A stretch of 41,402 bases of DNA from Streptococcaceae bacterium (GCA_031285775.1 JAITVN010000079.1:1-41402), one strand, 5' to 3'. Positions 8,026 through 17,126 are shown, counted from the first letter of the stretch. The notes: generated by a model from the sequence alone, not told the origin. Numbers and translations are program-made.

Positions 8026-9954
8026 ATGCTAGTAACCAGTCGCGAACAAAAGATTATTCAGGCTTTTACAAAGAAGGGGACGCTGACAATTGCCGAGATG
8101 CTTGACATCACTGGCACAAGTCGACGTACCCTTTATCGTGATTTGGAAAATATACAAAATTCGCTGCCGGAATCCGTAGATTTGCGCAGCTCTGAAGACG
8201 GTTATTTTATGACGGGCGACGTAACCAATCTGACCACGCATGAAATGGTCGAGTTTACAGCAACTGAGCGACTCTACGGTGAATTAATGCTTTTAGTTCA
8301 GGAACAGGCTTCTATCAGCAGTTTGACCGAAACCTTCGGCATCAGCCAGCCGACAGCGACAAACGATTTGCGGCTGATTGACCAGGCGCTGCAGGAAAAC
8401 GGCTTAACCTTAAGACACGAGGGCGGTTTGAAGATTCTCGGCGACGAAGAGAAAATTCGATCGGTGCTGGTGTCGGGTATATTCAGTTCTTGTAGTATCA
8501 CTGATGCACTCAGCGGCCATTTTTCCCAAAATAAAATCCTCTCTTTCCTAGATTTGTCAGCCTTTGAGCTTGCAAAATCTGCCTTTGAAAAGAATGAGCT
8601 GCCAGGAATTGTGGATAAAACGCGTATCCTGATGCAGTTTTTCTTAACAGCTAGCTTACTGCGTCTGTCTGCAGGCTATTTCATCAATTCCTCGAATGTG
8701 CACAGACCGAGCAAAAATGCGCTGGCTTTCGTCAAACAATTGATTGGTGAGTTGGATGATTTCACATTTACAATTGCTGAAATCACTTACCTGGCTTCAA
8801 TTTATGATGTGCTCTATTTCGGATTTGGACGCGATGTGCTTTTTATAGAGAAATTTGATGCTGACTTTTCTTATAAAATTCGTGAATTGATTGATAAGGT
8901 TTCAGATGAACTGGAGCTAGAATTCATCAAAGACGATAAACTTTACGGCCTGCTCTACGCGCATTTGAAAGAGACTGAGATTCTGCCTGAGTTATTTTCA
9001 AACAAACAGAATGACTTTGTCAAGAAAATTGAAAAGGACATCAAAAAGATTTTCGATACTGTCCAGAAAATTATGCCTGAGGTGTTTGAGAAAAAGTTCT
9101 CGGATATGGAAGTCGCCTTCGTGAGTTTACATTTCGCGGCGACTTTGGAACGCAGTGATGCAGTTCTTCCGCTGAGTGCAGCCTTAGTGACCAGTCGCGG
9201 ACACATCTCATGCGAATTTTTAATCAGCAGCTTGCGTAAGAATTTTCCATTCTTGAAGCGCATTGACATCATTCAAACTTCTGCGAGCTTTGATAAATCA
9301 ATGTACGATGCGATTTTCACAACGGAGAAGGAATTGGATTACATCTACATTGACCGCTCCTTCGAGCAAAAAAACCTTGATGTGATTAGGCATCAGCTGC
9401 GTGAAATTCAGCGTCATACAAAGAAAAATAGCCATGATGACGCCAATCAGAATCTTATCAATCTTAATCAGCTTTTTAATATAGGAAATGACATCTTGTC
9501 TAATTTCGCAATTACAGAAATAGACAATTTGCCTAATTTATCCGATGTTGTCAGGCAAGTTGTCAACAGCGTTAATTTGCCGCAGAACCGTGAAGTCGCT
9601 GAACTGCTGCTCTTAAGATTTAATGAAACGCATCTGGCAATTCCCGAAACTCAAATCGCACTGCTACACGGTGTCCATGCTTCAATTGAAAAACCCTTGT
9701 TCAAAATTTTCGACCTTAGCACAGAGGTTGAAGTCACTGGGATGAATCGTGAGAAAATGATGATTAAACGTGTGCTGCTGCTACTTTCCCCACTAGAAGT
9801 AGAGGATTACGCCGCTTATCTTCTCGGAAAAATTTCTAGCTCAATTATTGAAAACAAACTCTACACAACAATTTACGACTCCGGAAATGTGACTGTGGTG
9901 AATGAATTGCTGCGTAAAATCATGACCGAAGCAATTCGTGAATACGGAAAATAA
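8026..9954 (+). CDS. mtlR: MtlR, PTS-controlled transcription activator
   Basis: A 642-residue activator of the mannitol genes. Two N-terminal helix-turn-helix domains (RRTLYRDLENIQ near 33-44 and SISQ-type SQPTATNDLRLI near 107-118) are followed by two PTS regulation domains (about 170-380). Next come a IIB(Gat)-like domain (about 385-470) and a IIA-like domain (about 500-640, with ALLHGVHASI). In the IIB-like domain the usual cysteine position (VCSSG type) reads VTSRGHISC, so phosphorylation control there may differ. In this family, phosphorylation of the PRDs and the IIA/IIB-like domains by HPr and mannitol EII sets activity. An AAGGAG precedes the ATG. mtlF follows after 49 bp. Confidence 0.92.
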   Translation: MLVTSREQKIIQAFTKKGTLTIAEMLDITGTSRRTLYRDLENIQNSLPESVDLRSSEDGYFMTGDVTNLTTHEMVEFTATERLYGELMLLVQEQASISSLTETFGISQPTATNDLRLIDQALQENGLTLRHEGGLKILGDEEKIRSVLVSGIFSSCSITDALSGHFSQNKILSFLDLSAFELAKSAFEKNELPGIVDKTRILMQFFLTASLLRLSAGYFINSSNVHRPSKNALAFVKQLIGELDDFTFTIAEITYLASIYDVLYFGFGRDVLFIEKFDADFSYKIRELIDKVSDELELEFIKDDKLYGLLYAHLKETEILPELFSNKQNDFVKKIEKDIKKIFDTVQKIMPEVFEKKFSDMEVAFVSLHFAATLERSDAVLPLSAALVTSRGHISCEFLISSLRKNFPFLKRIDIIQTSASFDKSMYDAIFTTEKELDYIYIDRSFEQKNLDVIRHQLREIQRHTKKNSHDDANQNLINLNQLFNIGNDILSNFAITEIDNLPNLSDVVRQVVNSVNLPQNREVAELLLLRFNETHLAIPETQIALLHGVHASIEKPLFKIFDLSTEVEVTGMNREKMMIKRVLLLLSPLEVEDYAAYLLGKISSSIIENKLYTTIYDSGNVTVVNELLRKIMTEAIREYGK

Positions 9955-10003
9955 GGTGTGACAAGCATCTTGTACAATATAAACCAAAGAAAAGGAAATA
10001 ATT

Positions 10004-10435
10004 ATGAACATTCAAAAAAATCTTATCAAACTCAACCAAAATTTCGCGACTAAGGAAGAGGCCATTACTTTCTGCGGCAATCTGCTTGTTGAGGGCGGCT
10101 TCGTTAAGCCGGATTACATTCCAGCGATGATTCAGCGCGACCGCGACCTGTCTGTTTATATGGGGAATTTCATCGCGATCCCGCATGGTACCGATGAAGC
10201 TAAAAAAGAGGTGCTCAAGACTGGAATTGTTGTCGTTCAGGTGCCGCGCGGCGTGAACTTCGGGACAGAAGCGGAGCCGAAAGTTGCGACGGTGCTCTTT
10301 GGCATTGCAGGGCTCGGCAATGAGCATTTGGACTTGATTCAGAAGATTTCACTTTTCTGTGCCGATGTAGATAATGTCGTGAAACTTGCCGATGCACAGT
10401 CTGTGGACGAGATAGCTGCTTATTTCAACGATTGA
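10004..10435 (+). CDS. mtlF: PTS mannitol-specific EIIA
   Basis: A 143-residue cytoplasmic protein that passes phosphate from HPr to the IIB domain of MtlA. The active site [13 protein letters not shown] puts the phospho-histidine at residue 61. The length is normal for free-standing MtlF. Its ribosome binding site is AAAGGAA. It lies 49 bp after mtlR with no terminator between, so the two are probably cotranscribed. A terminator follows and mtlD has its own promoter. Confidence 0.95.
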   Translation: MNIQKNLIKLNQNFATKEEAITFCGNLLVEGGFVKPDYIPAMIQRDRDLSVYMGNFIAIPHGTDEAKKEVLKTGIVVVQVPRGVNFGTEAEPKVATVLFGIAGLGNEHLDLIQKISLFCADVDNVVKLADAQSVDEIAAYFND

Positions 10436-10483
10436 GGCGGCTGAGAAATCCCTCATCAAGTAGCTTTTTAAAAGAGTAAATGA

Positions 10484-10509
10484 AAAATCCCAGTCTCACA
10501 TGGGATTTT
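10484..10509 (+). terminator. Terminator after mtlF
   Basis: AAAATCCCA pairs with TGGGATTTT across an 8-nt loop, followed by a short T-rich stretch. It separates mtlRF from mtlD. Confidence 0.7.
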
Positions 10510-10533
10510 CGTTTGTCCTTTTACTTGAAAATA

Positions 10534-10553
10534 TGGCACAGAAATCTGTGACA
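10534..10553 (+). promoter_or_regulatory. MtlR operator before mtlD
   Basis: TGGCACA-N6-TGTGACA is nearly identical to the mtlA operator and ends 9 bp before the -35 box, exactly as at mtlA. Confidence 0.8.
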
Positions 10554-10562
10554 ATCCTTCTA

Positions 10563-10591
10563 TTTACTTGCTCTACAGCCCGTTTTATAAT
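10563..10591 (+). promoter_or_regulatory. mtlD promoter
   Basis: TTTACT (10563-10568), a 17-bp spacer and TATAAT (10586-10591). The -35 lies in TTCTATTTAC, shared with the mtlA promoter. Confidence 0.75.
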
Positions 10592-10621
10592 TAATTTATA
10601 GAAGAAAAAGGAGAGATAAAT

Positions 10622-11779
10622 ATGAAAAAAGCAGTACATTTTGGCGCTGGAAATATTGGACGCGGTTTTATTGGTGAAATTCTGAGTGAGAATGGTTTCG
10701 AAATTGAGTTTGTTGATGTCAATGAGGCCATCATTGATGCGCTGAACGCACGACACTGCTACAGCATTGAGTTGGCGAACGAGGCGCATGACAGGATTGA
10801 AATTGCTGGGGTTTCCGGCATCAATAACGGTAAGAATCCTGAAGATGTTGTCAAAGCCATTGCAGACGCGGACATTGTCACAACTGCGATTGGTCCGAAT
10901 GTTCTGCCTTTCATCGCTGAGCTTATTGCACAAGGTATCCAAAAACGCCGCGAAAATGGACAGACTGCACCACTTGATGTGATTGCCTGTGAAAATATGA
11001 TCGGCGGCTCAGAATTCCTCTGGAGCAAGGTTCGCGACTTCCTCAAACCTGCTGACCTGCCTTACGCCGAGCAATACATCGGCTTTCCAAATGCCGCAGT
11101 TGACAGAATCGTGCCGACTCAGACACACGACGACATCCTCTTCGTGACTGTCGAGCCTTTCCACGAGTGGGTCATCGACGAAAGTCAGATGAAAAACAAG
11201 ACTTTCAAGCTGGACGGCGTGCACTATGCGGAGAATCTCGAGCCCTATATTGAGCGGAAACTCTTTTCGGTGAATACGGGACATGCAACCGTGGCCTACA
11301 ACGGCGCCTATTTTGGCTACAAGACGATTCTCGCTGCCTTGCAAGATGACAAAATTATGGACGCTCTAAAAGCTGTGCAGACCGAGACCCGCCAACTCCT
11401 CCTGTCAAAATGGGACAGCTACTTCAACGAAGAAGAGCTTGTGAAGTATCACGAAACCATCATTTCCCGATTTGCGAATCCGCAAATCGTGGACGATGTC
11501 ACGCGTGTTGCCCGCACCCCCATACGCAAGCTAGGATACGATGAACGCTTCATTCGCCCGATCCGCGAGCTGAAGGCACATCAGCTGGGATACAGTGCGC
11601 ATCTTGATGTGGTCGGAAAAATCTTTGCTTATAATGATCCTGATGACAAGCAGTCGCATGAATTGCAGAAAAAGCTTGCTACAGAGGATTTAACAACTGT
11701 TATCAAGGAAGTGACTGGTCTTGATGATGCCGACTTGATTGCCGAGATTGAGGGCGTGGTTAAAAAGTACGCGAAATAA
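10622..11779 (+). CDS. mtlD: Mannitol-1-phosphate 5-dehydrogenase
   Basis: A 385-residue NAD-dependent enzyme that oxidises imported mannitol 1-phosphate to fructose 6-phosphate. The N-terminal Rossmann motif [13 protein letters not shown] and the conserved [25 protein letters not shown] and [18 protein letters not shown] blocks are all present. The length is normal (about 380). AAAGGAGAG precedes the ATG. It is transcribed separately from mtlRF under its own MtlR operator and ends at a strong terminator. Convergent transcription comes from the secreted-protein gene downstream. Confidence 0.97.
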   Translation: MKKAVHFGAGNIGRGFIGEILSENGFEIEFVDVNEAIIDALNARHCYSIELANEAHDRIEIAGVSGINNGKNPEDVVKAIADADIVTTAIGPNVLPFIAELIAQGIQKRRENGQTAPLDVIACENMIGGSEFLWSKVRDFLKPADLPYAEQYIGFPNAAVDRIVPTQTHDDILFVTVEPFHEWVIDESQMKNKTFKLDGVHYAENLEPYIERKLFSVNTGHATVAYNGAYFGYKTILAALQDDKIMDALKAVQTETRQLLLSKWDSYFNEEELVKYHETIISRFANPQIVDDVTRVARTPIRKLGYDERFIRPIRELKAHQLGYSAHLDVVGKIFAYNDPDDKQSHELQKKLATEDLTTVIKEVTGLDDADLIAEIEGVVKKYAK

Positions 11780-11795
11780 TTACGAAGTATACGGA

Positions 11796-11829
11796 AAAAG
11801 CACTGTATGTGTAAAAACGCAGTGCTTTT
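11796..11829. terminator. Terminator after mtlD
   Basis: A perfect 10-bp stem (AAAAGCACTG/CAGTGCTTTT) with a 14-nt loop lies between mtlD and the convergent gene at 11861. It can serve both strands. Confidence 0.8.
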
Positions 11830-11860
11830 AATATTGCTCACTATCTTTGTACAGCTTGTG

Positions 11861-12733
11861 TCAATCATCAATTCTGTCACCAACTCTGTAGAAATAATTC
11901 GAGAGGGTGCCATCTTGATCGATAAAAATTCTGTCCCGACTTAGGTCACTTTGGTCATTTGGCCCTGACTTCACGCCCGCTGGAAGAATGACCATGTCTA
12001 CGCTTGATTCCCCGAATTTAAGAGGGAAGGTAACTGAGTCATTTCCTTTTTTCGCGACGCTCCAAAGATCTTCGGATACAATGTCATTAATGACTTTATC
12101 ATCCAAAATAAATTGATCGCCGATCACGCCTACAGTCCTGCGTTCATCGTTTTTCCAGATGCCTTGAATGGTCGATAGATCTTTGTTCATGATCTGATCC
12201 AAGTCGATCTTATTTTTCCCTTCTTTAACTATCTGCCAGGCTTTTTTGCCATGGATCCAGTTGTTGTTCAGCAGGAAGTTCTGCTCGAATAAGCTGCTGG
12301 TGTAATTGTGTGCCCCAGACAATGCATTCGGATTGTAGGCAACGTAACTCGGCACATCCCCACCAGAGTAGAATACTGGTTTGCCGTCGTTGTCCCATCT
12401 CCAGCCTAGAAAAACATTATACTCCGCTTCGTACTTGCTCGTAGTGTAATAGTGGTCGCCGCCCTCAGAATTCGGATTGTAGATACGATAAACAGGCTCA
12501 CCCGTTGTTGGCGCATACCAGCCGACGCCTTCAGATGTCCAGCCGTAGACTTGAAGATTTATCAGCTCGTAAACGTTTGAGGTGTAGAAATGCTCGCCAG
12601 TGTTTTTGTTGTAGATACGATAGATTGCTGTCTGATTCTCTGATGCGGCCTCTGTTTCTGCCTGAGCAGGAAATGCAGGGACAGTCCCAAGAGCCGTGAG
12701 TGATAGAACCGCCAGCAGGGGTAATTTCTTCAT
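11861..12733 (-). CDS. Secreted DUF5648-like repeat protein (copy 1)
   Basis: 290 residues. The signal peptide MKKLPLLAVLSLTALG... ends in AQA (cleavage near residue 25). Residues 36-155 hold three repeats with the pattern YRIYN...G-HFYT-S..E...L...GW, typical of DUF5648, a beta-structured domain found in secreted and wall-active proteins. From about 175 a DUF6287-like C-terminal domain follows (IDLDQIMNKDLSTIQGIWKN). A paralogue of clearly common origin lies at 14198-15052. Between them are a small membrane protein and an rgg. The function is unknown. Carbohydrate or cell-surface binding is plausible from the DUF5648 fold. AAGGAG precedes the ATG. Confidence 0.8.
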   Translation of the reverse strand: MKKLPLLAVLSLTALGTVPAFPAQAETEAASENQTAIYRIYNKNTGEHFYTSNVYELINLQVYGWTSEGVGWYAPTTGEPVYRIYNPNSEGGDHYYTTSKYEAEYNVFLGWRWDNDGKPVFYSGGDVPSYVAYNPNALSGAHNYTSSLFEQNFLLNNNWIHGKKAWQIVKEGKNKIDLDQIMNKDLSTIQGIWKNDERRTVGVIGDQFILDDKVINDIVSEDLWSVAKKGNDSVTFPLKFGESSVDMVILPAGVKSGPNDQSDLSRDRIFIDQDGTLSNYFYRVGDRIDD

Positions 12734-12770
12734 TTTTTTCTCCTTATTTGATTTGATATTTGTTAGCTTT

Positions 12771-12799
12771 ATTTTACCTAAATCTAATTCTTTTGTCGT
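12771..12799 (-). promoter_or_regulatory. Promoter of secreted-protein copy 1
   Basis: On the minus strand: ACGACA, 17 bp, then TAAAAT, followed by a leader closely matching that of copy 2. The weak -35 would suit an activated promoter. Confidence 0.55.
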
Positions 12800-12819
12800 T
12801 AAAAGTGCCCGACAGCAAT

Positions 12820-12847
12820 AAAAGGCCTAAAAAACATAAGGCCTTTT
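12820..12847. terminator. Hairpin terminator
   Basis: AAAAGGCCT and AGGCCTTTT form a stem just past the stop codon of the 73-residue membrane protein (minus strand). Confidence 0.75.
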
Positions 12848-12856
12848 AAATGCAAA

Positions 12857-13078
12857 TCATTGAGACTTATCAAAGAAATTAAAGTAAATGTATTGAACCA
12901 TCGTAATGACTGAGAGAAGCACAAGTATTGAGATACAGCTATAAATGAAACTTTTCATATCCAGATAACCCAAAATAAAGAAATTAACTGTTTGCCAAAA
13001 GAAGGGAAGAAAAATAAACAACCCTATGTTTCTTGCGGCATAATATTTCTTATTCTTTCTTTTCAGAATTTTCTTCAT
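12857..13078 (-). CDS. Small membrane protein, function unknown
   Basis: 73 residues with a very basic N-terminus (MKKILKRKNKKYYAARN) and two hydrophobic helices (about 18-36 and 43-65). GGAGAG lies at good spacing before the ATG, and a terminator follows directly, so this is a monocistronic gene. It is divergent from the intact rgg at 13214 and shares the 135-bp gap with it. By position it is the most likely target of that regulator. No family is recognised. It is too long for a classical SHP pheromone and lacks such a sequence. Confidence 0.65.
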   Translation of the reverse strand: MKKILKRKNKKYYAARNIGLFIFLPFFWQTVNFFILGYLDMKSFIYSCISILVLLSVITMVQYIYFNFFDKSQ

Positions 13079-13213
13079 GAGCTCTCTCCAAGTTGTAATT
13101 ATGGCAGTAGCTTTTCTTTACTTCTATTTAATTAAATATTACAATTGAATTATAGGTTTGTAAATATATCCTTATCATGAATTTATCAAATATGAGAATC
13201 AAGAGGGGTAAAA

Positions 13214-14083
13214 ATGGATGCTACTTTAGGAGAAATATTCAAAAAAATAAGGTTATCAAAAAACATAGGATCAAAAGGACTTGCGGAGCCCTACTTTTCT
13301 TATCCTCAGCTTATGAAGTTTGAAAGTGGAAGCAGTAGCATAAGTTATGATAAATTCATCTACCTGCTTCGAGCTATCAATTTGACTGCAGAAGAATTTG
13401 AATATTCCTATTACAAATTAAGAAAAGATACGGAATTTAAAATTGCTTCGGAGGTTCTTCCAGCGTATTTGGGGAAAAACCGTCTTAAACTCAAATATCT
13501 TTTGGAAAAGCTAGAAAAACTGTTGAAAAATAACAGAGAGCAACGTTTACGGCTTGAGTGCCTCCGTATCAAGTCTGCTCTACAGCGTTTGGGAGAACCT
13601 GTTCATATTCAAAAAAAGGAGATGAGCGAATTATTTTACTATCTAGATTCTGTTTACGAATGGAGTCGATACGAAGTCTACCTTTTTGATAACTGTATCG
13701 GTCTCTTTACCTTGCCGCAGTTAAGGATACTTTACAGTAAAATTCTTTACCCAAGGAGTGATAATATCTCGTCAATTCGTTTGCAAAGCGAGAAAAATAT
13801 AGCACTTTTAAACACTGTGAGCATTTTAATTGTAAACAAGTATTTTGGAGCAAGCCACGAAATCTTCACTTATCTTGAATCCCACATTGCACCTGGTAGA
13901 GCTATGACTGAGCGGTCGCTTTTTGTCTTTTATAAAAAACTGCTTGCCTATCAGCAAGAAAGATCTGAGGAAAATTACAGGGCTGTACAAAGCTGTATTA
14001 GCAGCTTTGAAAACTTTGAATGTTATTATCTTGCTGAGAGAGCGCGTAATGATTTGAAGAAGATTGAAGATTATCGAATATGA
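13214..14083 (+). CDS. Rgg/GadR/MutR-family transcription regulator
   Basis: 289 residues. The N-terminal helix-turn-helix (about 1-65) carries the family pattern LGEIFKKIRLSKN, SYPQLMKFESGSSSIS and INLTAEEFEYSYY. The rest is the all-helical TPR-like C-terminal domain that in this family binds short peptides. AGAGGGG lies 8 nt before the ATG. It is an intact paralogue of the broken gene at 1387-2271. It is flanked by two copies of the secreted DUF5648-like protein and a divergent small membrane protein. No short hydrophobic peptide gene was found next to it, so a ligand cannot be named. Confidence 0.85.
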   Translation: MDATLGEIFKKIRLSKNIGSKGLAEPYFSYPQLMKFESGSSSISYDKFIYLLRAINLTAEEFEYSYYKLRKDTEFKIASEVLPAYLGKNRLKLKYLLEKLEKLLKNNREQRLRLECLRIKSALQRLGEPVHIQKKEMSELFYYLDSVYEWSRYEVYLFDNCIGLFTLPQLRILYSKILYPRSDNISSIRLQSEKNIALLNTVSILIVNKYFGASHEIFTYLESHIAPGRAMTERSLFVFYKKLLAYQQERSEENYRAVQSCISSFENFECYYLAERARNDLKKIEDYRI

Positions 14084-14136
14084 TAATTTTTCTCTAGTGG
14101 AAGTCAGCAGGTTATAGGCACTATTATTGCAACAGG

Positions 14137-14166
14137 AAAATCGAAGCATTTCTACTTCGATTTTTT
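14137..14166. terminator. Shared terminator of rgg and secreted-protein copy 2
   Basis: AAAATCGAAG pairs with CTTCGATTTT, followed by T6 on the plus strand. It lies between convergent genes. Confidence 0.8.
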
Positions 14167-14197
14167 AAAAATGATCGTTCATTTTTCATTGCCTGTG

Positions 14198-15052
14198 TCA
14201 ATCACCAACTCTGTAGAAATAACTAGAGTTTGTGTCAGACTGTCCAATAAAAATTCTGTCTTTGCTTGAATCATTGTAAGTCCCTGAAACTACGCCCGCT
14301 GGAAGAATGACCATGGCTGCTCCAGAGACTTCACCTGTAAGCACGAAGGTTAAGGAATGCTCGCCTTTTTTCATATTGTCCCAGATATTTTTGACTAATC
14401 CCTCGTTAATGTCTTTTCCATCCAGAACAAACTGGTTACCGACCACTTCTAAAGTACTACCGTCACTATTTTTCCAGAGACCTTGAATCGTTGTGAGGTC
14501 TTTGTTCATGATCTGATTCAGGTCAATCTTATTTGTGCCCGCTTCAACTGCCTGCCAAGCTTTCTCGCCGTATATCCAGCCACTGTTCAGCAGCGAATTT
14601 TGTTCGTATAAACTGCTGGTATAATTATGTGCACCAGATGCTGCATTCGGATTGTAAGCAACATAGTTTGTCACTTCACCGCCAGAGTAAAATGCGGGTT
14701 TGCCGTCATTGTCCCACTTCCAGCCTAAAGAGACATTGTGTTCAGCTTCAAACTTGCTCGTGGTGTAATAATGGTCGCCGCCAGCAGCGTTCGGATTGTA
14801 AATCCGATAGACTGGCTCGCCCGTCAATGGCGCATACCAGCCGATTCCTTCTGAAGTCCAGCCTGCCTTTTGAAGATTGATCAGCTCATAAGCGTTTGAG
14901 GTGTAGAAATGCTCGCCCGTGTTTTTGTTGTAAAGCCGATAAATTGCTGCCTGATTCTCCGATGCGGCCTCTGTGTCTGCCTGAGCAGGAAATGCAGGGA
15001 CAGTTCCAAGCGCCGTGAGTGATAGAACTGCCAGCAGTGGTAATTTCTTCAT
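14198..15052 (-). CDS. Secreted DUF5648-like repeat protein (copy 2)
   Basis: 284 residues with a signal peptide nearly identical to copy 1 (cleavage after AQA, about residue 25). Three DUF5648-type repeats follow (YRLYN..GEHFYTSNAYE, YRIYN..GDHYYTTSKFE, VAYNPNAASGAHNYTSS), then the DUF6287-like C-terminal domain with IDLNQIMNKDLTTIQGLWKN. The first two thirds are close to copy 1. The C-terminal domain is much more diverged. It ends ...FYRVGD, four residues short of copy 1, because of a 12-bp in-frame difference at the 3' end. The promoter and leader are conserved with copy 1. The two genes probably arose by local duplication. Confidence 0.8.
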   Translation of the reverse strand: MKKLPLLAVLSLTALGTVPAFPAQADTEAASENQAAIYRLYNKNTGEHFYTSNAYELINLQKAGWTSEGIGWYAPLTGEPVYRIYNPNAAGGDHYYTTSKFEAEHNVSLGWKWDNDGKPAFYSGGEVTNYVAYNPNAASGAHNYTSSLYEQNSLLNSGWIYGEKAWQAVEAGTNKIDLNQIMNKDLTTIQGLWKNSDGSTLEVVGNQFVLDGKDINEGLVKNIWDNMKKGEHSLTFVLTGEVSGAAMVILPAGVVSGTYNDSSKDRIFIGQSDTNSSYFYRVGD

Positions 15053-15089
15053 CTTCTTCTCCTTGTTTGATTTGATATTTATTAGTTTT

Positions 15090-15118
15090 ATTTTACCTAA
15101 TTCTAATCGTTTTGTCTT
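15090..15118 (-). promoter_or_regulatory. Promoter of secreted-protein copy 2
   Basis: On the minus strand: AAGACA, 17 bp, TAAAAT. The spacer and the downstream leader match the copy 1 promoter closely. Confidence 0.55.
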
Positions 15119-15169
15119 TATATTTGCCCGAAAGCAAGAAAAGATCGGATTCAGAATTCCTTTTTTGAT

Positions 15170-15793
15170 TCACACAATCATTGGGATTTTTCCGAAACCG
15201 ATTACTTGGGCTGCCTTGTCAAAATCAGTAACTTGGTTAATGCCCTGTTCGGTCAATATATAGGTCTGATCGCAGATTTGTTCAACTTCCTTGAGGTTGT
15301 GGCTGGTGTAGAGGATGATTTTTTCTCGGGATATTTTTTTGAGTTCATATATAACTTTTGATTTCACAAGGACGTCAAGTCCATTAAATAGTTCATCGAT
15401 GAGTAGAAGGTCTGAAGGTGTGGAGAAGCTGAGTATGGTTGAGAAGAGCTGTTTCATTCCAAAAGAGTATTCTCCTACATTTTTAGACAAAAATGTGTCT
15501 GCGTTCAAACCAACTTCGAGTTTCTTGGCATATCTGTAATGCGCATCATCTAGCAAACGTAAGTAGTTCCAGCCTGAGAGATTGTCGTCAAAATATTCAA
15601 CGCTGGGGATGTAGACGACCTGACCAGTTTTAATATCTCCTTGCTTGACTGAGATTTCCCCTGATATCACTGAGTAAAGGGTACTCTTGCCAATACCGTT
15701 TTTCCCGATCAGGCCGTATAGTCCGTTTTTCCGAAGCATAAAGCCAAAAGGCGCAATGTTGAGGAACTTCAGATTTTCAATGCTTAAGACCAT
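15170..15793 (-). CDS. ABC transporter ATP-binding protein
   Basis: 207 residues, a compact ATPase subunit. The Walker A motif is GKNGIGKST (about 33-41), the ABC signature is unusual (YSFGMKQ, about 109-115), and Walker B is LLLIDELFNGLD. A switch histidine is visible in LYTSHNL. GGAGGA precedes the ATG, which is 3 bp downstream of the permease gene, so the two form one operon. It most resembles ATPases of ABC-2 exporters for peptides or antimicrobials. The substrate is unknown. Its partner permease is interrupted by a stop codon, so the system may not work. Confidence 0.85.
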   Translation of the reverse strand: MVLSIENLKFLNIAPFGFMLRKNGLYGLIGKNGIGKSTLYSVISGEISVKQGDIKTGQVVYIPSVEYFDDNLSGWNYLRLLDDAHYRYAKKLEVGLNADTFLSKNVGEYSFGMKQLFSTILSFSTPSDLLLIDELFNGLDVLVKSKVIYELKKISREKIILYTSHNLKEVEQICDQTYILTEQGINQVTDFDKAAQVIGFGKIPMIV

Positions 15794-15796
15794 AGC

Positions 15797-16999
15797 TCAT
15801 ATCCTCCGAATTCTGTATTTATTGAAGAGCAGGTTTGTAACAAGGAGCAGAAGGATACCGAGGGACGTGAGGTAGAGGAGACCTATAAGTAGAGAATTTT
15901 TTCCAAAAAGGTATTCGGGGTACTTCAGCAATTCAACGGGGTCGGTGTAGCTCATGGGGATAAACTTGCGGATGGACTGAACCCATGGCTTGTCTTGGAT
16001 GGACTCGTAACCCATGACGAGGATAGCGATGAGAGTGACAACGACAAGGCTCCTTTTGGTAAGCATGGAGAGGAACATTCCGATTGAGGCGAGGAAGAAT
16101 AGAACCACGAGGGCGTAGAGCAGGGCGGTAAGGATGACTTATCCGTTGGGGATAGACATATTGGCTGGTATTACCATATCATTAGTACTTCCTTTTCCTG
16201 ATATCAGTTGCTCATAGTTGACATTCTTCATAAGGAAAGCTGGATAATTGGGAGAACCAAAGCCTTTTATTATGCCAACCATAGTAAGGAACGCTAACGA
16301 TAACAGCCATAACCATATATAAGTTACTCCTACAGAAGAAAATAACTTGCTTCCGATGATTTTGTATTTATTAATGTTCAGGGCATGATAAATTCTATCT
16401 TCCTTACTTTCAAAAATATTGGCAAGGCTTACTGACAAAATAACAGCAAAACCCGTCAACCAAAGACTATTAAAAATTCGAGTCAGACCACTGACAAGTT
16501 TTCCAAAGGCATGAACTTGAGCTTTAGGCTGATATTCGAAATCTAATCCACGAGATTTAACGAGTTCAATGTATTCCATTTCAGACTCATCCCTCTTTTT
16601 TTGTTCTTTCATCAAGCCCACATTCATGCCAGCGGATATTTCACTGTCAGACTCTTTGACGCTACTTTTTAAATCCTCATATCGTAAATCAAAGTATCCA
16701 TTTACGTCTTTTTTTTCAAGCGCGCTTAGCATTTTTTCTTGCATGTTAATATCGTCTTGATATTCTCTCCTTTTCTCTTGAGAAAGATTATATTCATCGG
16801 CATTAGAAAGCGTATCTCTAAAGGTATTGATATTCTGCTTAGCCATTTGTTGATATGCTTGAATGTAGTTTTCTTCACCATTTATTTGGGTTTCTTGCTG
16901 AAGTTGAAAACCTAGAAAGATGGAGGTGAAAACAACAAACAAAGTGATATTCTTCTTATTTGTTAAGAATTTTTTTATCTCAAATTGTAGTAATTTCAA
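15797..16999 (-). pseudogene. ABC-2 type permease with in-frame stop
   Basis: One reading frame of about 400 codons is split by a single TAA at 16139-16141. The upstream part (about 286 residues) has helix 1 (about 18-35), a long Lys/Glu-rich extracytoplasmic loop to about 165, then helices near 175-195 and 220-250. After the stop the frame continues (VILTALLYALVVLFFL...) with four more helices down to RYRIRRI. The start is probably TTG at 16999, 9 nt after GGAGG, rather than an upstream TTG. It is cotranscribed with the ATPase at 15170. The stop replaces a codon in an extracytoplasmic loop. Nothing suggests programmed read-through. Confidence 0.8.
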
Positions 17000-17068
17000 A
17001 TTCCAACACCTCCTCAAACTTTTCTTGAAAAAACAATTTATATCAATACAAAATTAATCTTTTCTTAT

Positions 17069-17097
17069 ATTTTATTATTTTTTCATCAAATAGTCAA
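17069..17097 (-). promoter_or_regulatory. Promoter of the ABC operon
   Basis: On the minus strand: TTGACT, 17 bp, TAAAAT, about 70 nt before the permease start. Confidence 0.7.
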
Positions 17098-17126
17098 TGC
17101 AAGATTCAGAATAATTCTTCAATTCA

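Noticed and set aside
16106-16141. Programmed stop-codon read-through in the ABC permease
   Set aside because: The stop is TAA, the least leaky, and no stimulating sequence is seen. A nonsense mutation is simpler.
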